A DNA stretch of 18,025 nt from Candidatus Nitrosymbiomonas sp. GTDB taxonomy: Bacteria; Sysuimicrobiota; Sysuimicrobiia; Sysuimicrobiales; Humicultoraceae. The stretch covers positions 1-18,025 of the forward strand of contig DYHL01000018.1 in NCBI GenBank assembly GCA_020724185.1, written 5' to 3'. Shown piece by piece: positions 15,483 through 18,025 of the stretch. The notes under the pieces were generated by a model that worked only from the letters and a program-made list of their open reading frames with translations, had not been told where the DNA came from and did not search any database. Each line of letters starts with the position of its first letter. Positions within the stretch are counted from its first letter, which is position 1. Made by a program: the position numbers and the translations under genes.

Positions 15483-16466
15483 GTGACGACGGGTAGCACG
15501 CCGCTCTGGCGGTACGCGGCGGGACGGCTGGTGCAGGCCGTCCCGCTGCTCTTGGGTGTAGTTGTAGTCAACTTTCTTCTTATCTCGCTGGCTCCCGGCG
15601 ATCCCGTGGCCACGCTCCTGGGCGAGTACCCGGCCCCTCCGGAGTACGTCGCGCAACTGCGCCGGGAGTTTGGTCTGGACCGGCCCGCGCCTGTGCGGCT
15701 GGCGCTCTATGCTTGGAACGTGGTCCGCGGCGAGTTGGGGTTCTCCTTTGCCTACCGCCTGCCCGTGGTCACACTGGTAGCCGGGCGCCTCGGGAACACG
15801 TTTCTTCTGATGGCGACGGCCCTCTCGCTCGCGGCGCTGGTGGGGGTCGGACTAGGCGTGGCCGCGGCCCGCCGTAGGGGCTCCGGACTGGACACCGCGG
15901 CCACTGGCATTTCGCTGGCGGGATTCTCGATCCCCGACTTCTGGCTGTCGCAACTTCTGGTGCTGCTCTTCGCCGTGTTCCTGGGGTGGCTCCCGGCGCA
16001 GGGGATCCGCTCGGTCCGCGAGGAGTACACCGGCCTGGCTGCCGTTCTGGACGCGGCGCGGCACCTGGTCCTGCCGGCGGCCGCGCTCTCGTTCAGGTAC
16101 ATGGCGCTCATCTCCCGCTTGACCCGCGCCTCCATGCTCGAGGCGATGAGCCAGGACTTCATCCTGGCCGCGCGGGCGCGCGGCCTTCCGGAGCGCTTGG
16201 TGCTGCTCCAGCACGGCCTGCGGAACGCCGCGCTGCCGGTGGTTACGGTGATCGGCTACAACTTCGCCTTCGTGCTGGCAGGATCGGCGCTGGTGGAGAC
16301 CGTCTTCGGATGGCCGGGCGTGGGGCGGCTGCTGTACGACGCGATGCTGCAGCGTGACACACCGGTGCTGCTGGGCGTGCTCCTGATGGTTTCCGCGACG
16401 GTCGTTGTCGTGAACCTTCTTACCGATTTGCTCTACGCGGCGCTGGACCCGCGGGTGCGGTACTGA
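15483..16466 (+). CDS. Peptide/nickel-type ABC transporter permease (DppB/OppB family)
   Basis: Inner-membrane permease of 327 residues with about six transmembrane segments; it forms the channel with the next gene product. Characteristic features are the N-terminal helix (LVQAVPLLLGVVVVNFLLISLAPGDP), the motif LAPGDPVATLLGE, the REFGLDRP segment, and the ATPase-contact loop AARARGLPERLVLLQHGLRNAALPVV followed by GSALVETVFGWPGVGRLLYDAM. The start is GTG at 15483; no in-frame ATG or other convincing start lies upstream and no Shine-Dalgarno is seen, only a 14 bp duplication. It is in the same frame as the binding-protein gene, with only that gene's TAG stop and 57 further nt between them. Its TGA shares one base with the ATG of the second permease. 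Confidence 0.92.
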   Translation: MTTGSTPLWRYAAGRLVQAVPLLLGVVVVNFLLISLAPGDPVATLLGEYPAPPEYVAQLRREFGLDRPAPVRLALYAWNVVRGELGFSFAYRLPVVTLVAGRLGNTFLLMATALSLAALVGVGLGVAAARRRGSGLDTAATGISLAGFSIPDFWLSQLLVLLFAVFLGWLPAQGIRSVREEYTGLAAVLDAARHLVLPAAALSFRYMALISRLTRASMLEAMSQDFILAARARGLPERLVLLQHGLRNAALPVVTVIGYNFAFVLAGSALVETVFGWPGVGRLLYDAMLQRDTPVLLGVLLMVSATVVVVNLLTDLLYAALDPRVRY

Positions 16467-17335
16467 TGGCAACAGTGCTGGCCACAGAGATCCCTCCGGC
16501 GGCCGGCGGGCGCGAGTTCTGGCGCCGTTTTCGCCGGAGCCGCGCAGGCGTCATCGGCCTCAGCCTGGTCGTTCTCCTGGTTGTCGTCGCCCTGGCCGCG
16601 CCGCTGCTGGCACCGCGCGACCCTCAGACCACCTCCATGGTTACGCTCAATCCCCCTGGGACCCCCGGGCATCCGCTGGGAACGGACAACCTCGGCCGCG
16701 ATATCCTTAGCGGGGTCCTCTGGGGGAGCCGCGTCTCGCTCACCGTCGGCGTCTGCGCCGCCGCCACCGCGGTGCTGCTCGGTGTATTCATCGGCTCGCT
16801 GGCCGGGTTCTACGGGGGTTGGGCGGACGCGGTCCTGGGCCGCATCACCGAGCTGTTTCAAGTGATACCGCGGTTCGTGCTGGCGCTGCTCGTAGTCGCT
16901 CTGTTCGGCAGCGGCCTGTGGAAATTGATTGCAGTTATCGGCATCCTGTCGTGGCCGCAGGCCGCGCGGGTCGTCCGCGGCCAGGTCATGGCGCTGCGGG
17001 GCGCGGCCTACGTGGACGCCGCGCGCGTGCTGGGACTGCGCAACGCCCGCATCATCTTCTCGGAGATCCTTCCGAACGTGCTCGCCCCGGTGGTGGTGAT
17101 CGGGTCCCTCGACGTCGCCGGCGCCATACTACTGGAGGCGAGTCTCGGGTTCTTCGGCCTGGGGGATCCCAACCTGGTGTCGTGGGGGATGATGTTGAAC
17201 AATGCGCAGGCCCACCTGCGCGAGGCCTGGTGGATGAGCGTGTTCCCCGGGCTGGGCATCTCGCTGGCGGTACTGGGATTCAACCTGATGGGCGATGGCC
17301 TCAATGACGCGGCCAATCCACGACTCGATGTGTGA
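16466..17335 (+). CDS. Peptide/nickel-type ABC transporter permease (DppC/OppC family)
   Basis: Second channel subunit, 289 residues. The N-terminus has the usual layout for DppC: a short cytoplasmic stretch (FWRRFRRSRAGVIGLSLVVLL), then a periplasmic segment containing DPQTTSMVTLNPPGTPGHPLGTDNLGRDILSGVLWGSRVSL, a hallmark of the family. The ATPase-contact loop is YVDAARVLGLRNARIIFSEILPNVLAPVVV, followed by LEASLGFFGLGDPNLVSWGMML, also typical. The start ATG overlaps the preceding stop by 1 nt and has no strong ribosome site, so it is presumably translated by coupling. The last residues (NLMGDGLNDAANPRLDV) match the normal family end, so the gene is complete. An ATPase gene follows after 6 nt. 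Confidence 0.94.
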   Translation: MATVLATEIPPAAGGREFWRRFRRSRAGVIGLSLVVLLVVVALAAPLLAPRDPQTTSMVTLNPPGTPGHPLGTDNLGRDILSGVLWGSRVSLTVGVCAAATAVLLGVFIGSLAGFYGGWADAVLGRITELFQVIPRFVLALLVVALFGSGLWKLIAVIGILSWPQAARVVRGQVMALRGAAYVDAARVLGLRNARIIFSEILPNVLAPVVVIGSLDVAGAILLEASLGFFGLGDPNLVSWGMMLNNAQAHLREAWWMSVFPGLGISLAVLGFNLMGDGLNDAANPRLDV

Positions 17336-17341
17336 GGCGCC

Positions 17342-18025
17342 ATGAACAGGACCGGGCCGCTCCTGCTGATTGAGGACCTCCACACCCATATCCTGACGAC
17401 GCGGGGCGTGGTGCGCGCGGTTGACGGCATCTCGCTCGCGCTACCGCAGGGCGCGGCCGCGGGCCTGGTCGGGGAGTCCGGATCAGGCAAGACGATGACC
17501 GGGTTCTCGATCCTCCGGTTGTTCCCCACGGATGCCGCCCGCGTCGTGCGCGGCCGGATCGAGCTCGCCGGATGCGACCTGCTTTCCCTCACCGATGAGG
17601 AGATGCGCCGGGTGCGCGGCGGCAGCGTGGCGATGATATTTCAGGATCCAACGACCTATCTTGACCCGGTAGTGCCAGTTGGGCAGCAGGTGGCGGAAGC
17701 GTACGCGGTGCGCCACGGATGGACGCAGGCGCGGCAGAAGGCGATCGAGGCGCTGGCTCTGGTGGGCCTGCCAGACCCGGGGGAGACCTACCGCCGCTTC
17801 CCCCACGAGCTCTCGGGCGGGATGCGCCAGCGCGCCGTCATCGCGATGGCGATCGTCTGCCGGCCTGCGCTGCTGATTGCCGATGAGCCGTCAACCGCCC
17901 TGGACGTGACGATCCAGGCGCAGATACTGGACGTGCTCCAGCGCCTTCGCCGCGAGCTTGGGATGGCGTTGCTGTTGATCACCCACGATCTGGGCGTCGT
18001 GGCCGAGGTCTGTGAAACGGTCCAC
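17342..18025 (+). CDS. Peptide/nickel-type ABC transporter ATP-binding protein (DppD/OppD family; partial, cut by right edge)
   Basis: ATPase subunit of the importer; 228 codons are present of an expected 320-340. The nucleotide-binding domain is intact as far as seen: Walker A GESGSGKT (44-51), Q-loop Gln101 (IFQDPTTYLDP), signature LSGGM (157-161), Walker B LLIADEPS (177-184) and switch His215 (ITHDLGVV). The missing C-terminus should carry the oligopeptide-type extension (often with a cysteine-rich Fe-S motif in DppD/OppD), which cannot be checked. The ATG at 17342 lies 6 nt after the DppC-like stop, with a weak GAGG site before it. A partner DppF/OppF ATPase would be expected to the right of the window. 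Confidence 0.94.
   Translation, partial: MNRTGPLLLIEDLHTHILTTRGVVRAVDGISLALPQGAAAGLVGESGSGKTMTGFSILRLFPTDAARVVRGRIELAGCDLLSLTDEEMRRVRGGSVAMIFQDPTTYLDPVVPVGQQVAEAYAVRHGWTQARQKAIEALALVGLPDPGETYRRFPHELSGGMRQRAVIAMAIVCRPALLIADEPSTALDVTIQAQILDVLQRLRRELGMALLLITHDLGVVAEVCETVH

Overview
This 18 kb window is GC-rich (roughly two-thirds G+C by eye) and almost fully coding. It carries sixteen protein genes, no RNA genes and no mobile element, and no gap between genes exceeds about 110 bp. The gene set is bacterial: GTP-type PEP carboxykinase, a tandem pair of phosphofructokinases, a DrrA/NodI-type ABC exporter, and an oligopeptide-type ABC importer. The taxon cannot be fixed from the sequence. High GC, GTG starts, dense operons and peptide ABC systems would fit lineages such as Sysuimicrobiota (CSP1-3), Armatimonadota, Chloroflexota or deep Bacillota, but this is a low-confidence guess.

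Layout. (1) 1-3753, minus strand: an MFS transporter, a HisJ-like PHP phosphatase and GTP-dependent PEP carboxykinase (pckG, running off the left edge) form a tight operon. (2) 3787-5925, plus strand, only 33 bp away and divergent: two paralogous 6-phosphofructokinases. Their diagnostic residues predict that the first uses ATP (GGDG) and the second pyrophosphate (GGDD). Together with PEPCK this makes a compact glycolysis/gluconeogenesis control locus. (3) 5967-7370, minus: a stand-alone ATPase with a winged helix and a DUF234-like nuclease-fold tail, preceded by a striking palindrome and tandem repeat that look like an operator. (4) 7476-11277, minus: an apparent four-gene operon of a D-2-hydroxyacid dehydrogenase, a GlmS-isomerase-like SIS protein, an ABC ATPase and an ABC-2 permease, with touching or overlapping ends. 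(5) 11386-18025, plus: an M20 amidohydrolase of the allantoate/N-carbamoyl-amino-acid type, an aldo/keto reductase, and a peptide/nickel-type ABC importer (binding protein, two permeases, and an ATPase cut by the right edge).

How they may work together. PEPCK and the PPi-dependent PFK, which is reversible in characterised members, could serve gluconeogenesis, while the ATP-PFK pushes carbon toward glycolysis. The rightmost cluster looks like uptake of peptides or related nitrogenous substrates with an amidohydrolase to process them. No obviously new defence or biosynthetic system was found. The most notable signals are the PFK pair with split cofactor signatures, the operator-like palindrome before the ATPase gene, a Cys-to-Ser change in the PEPCK P-loop, and a consensus-like promoter that overlaps the first ATG of the M20 gene.
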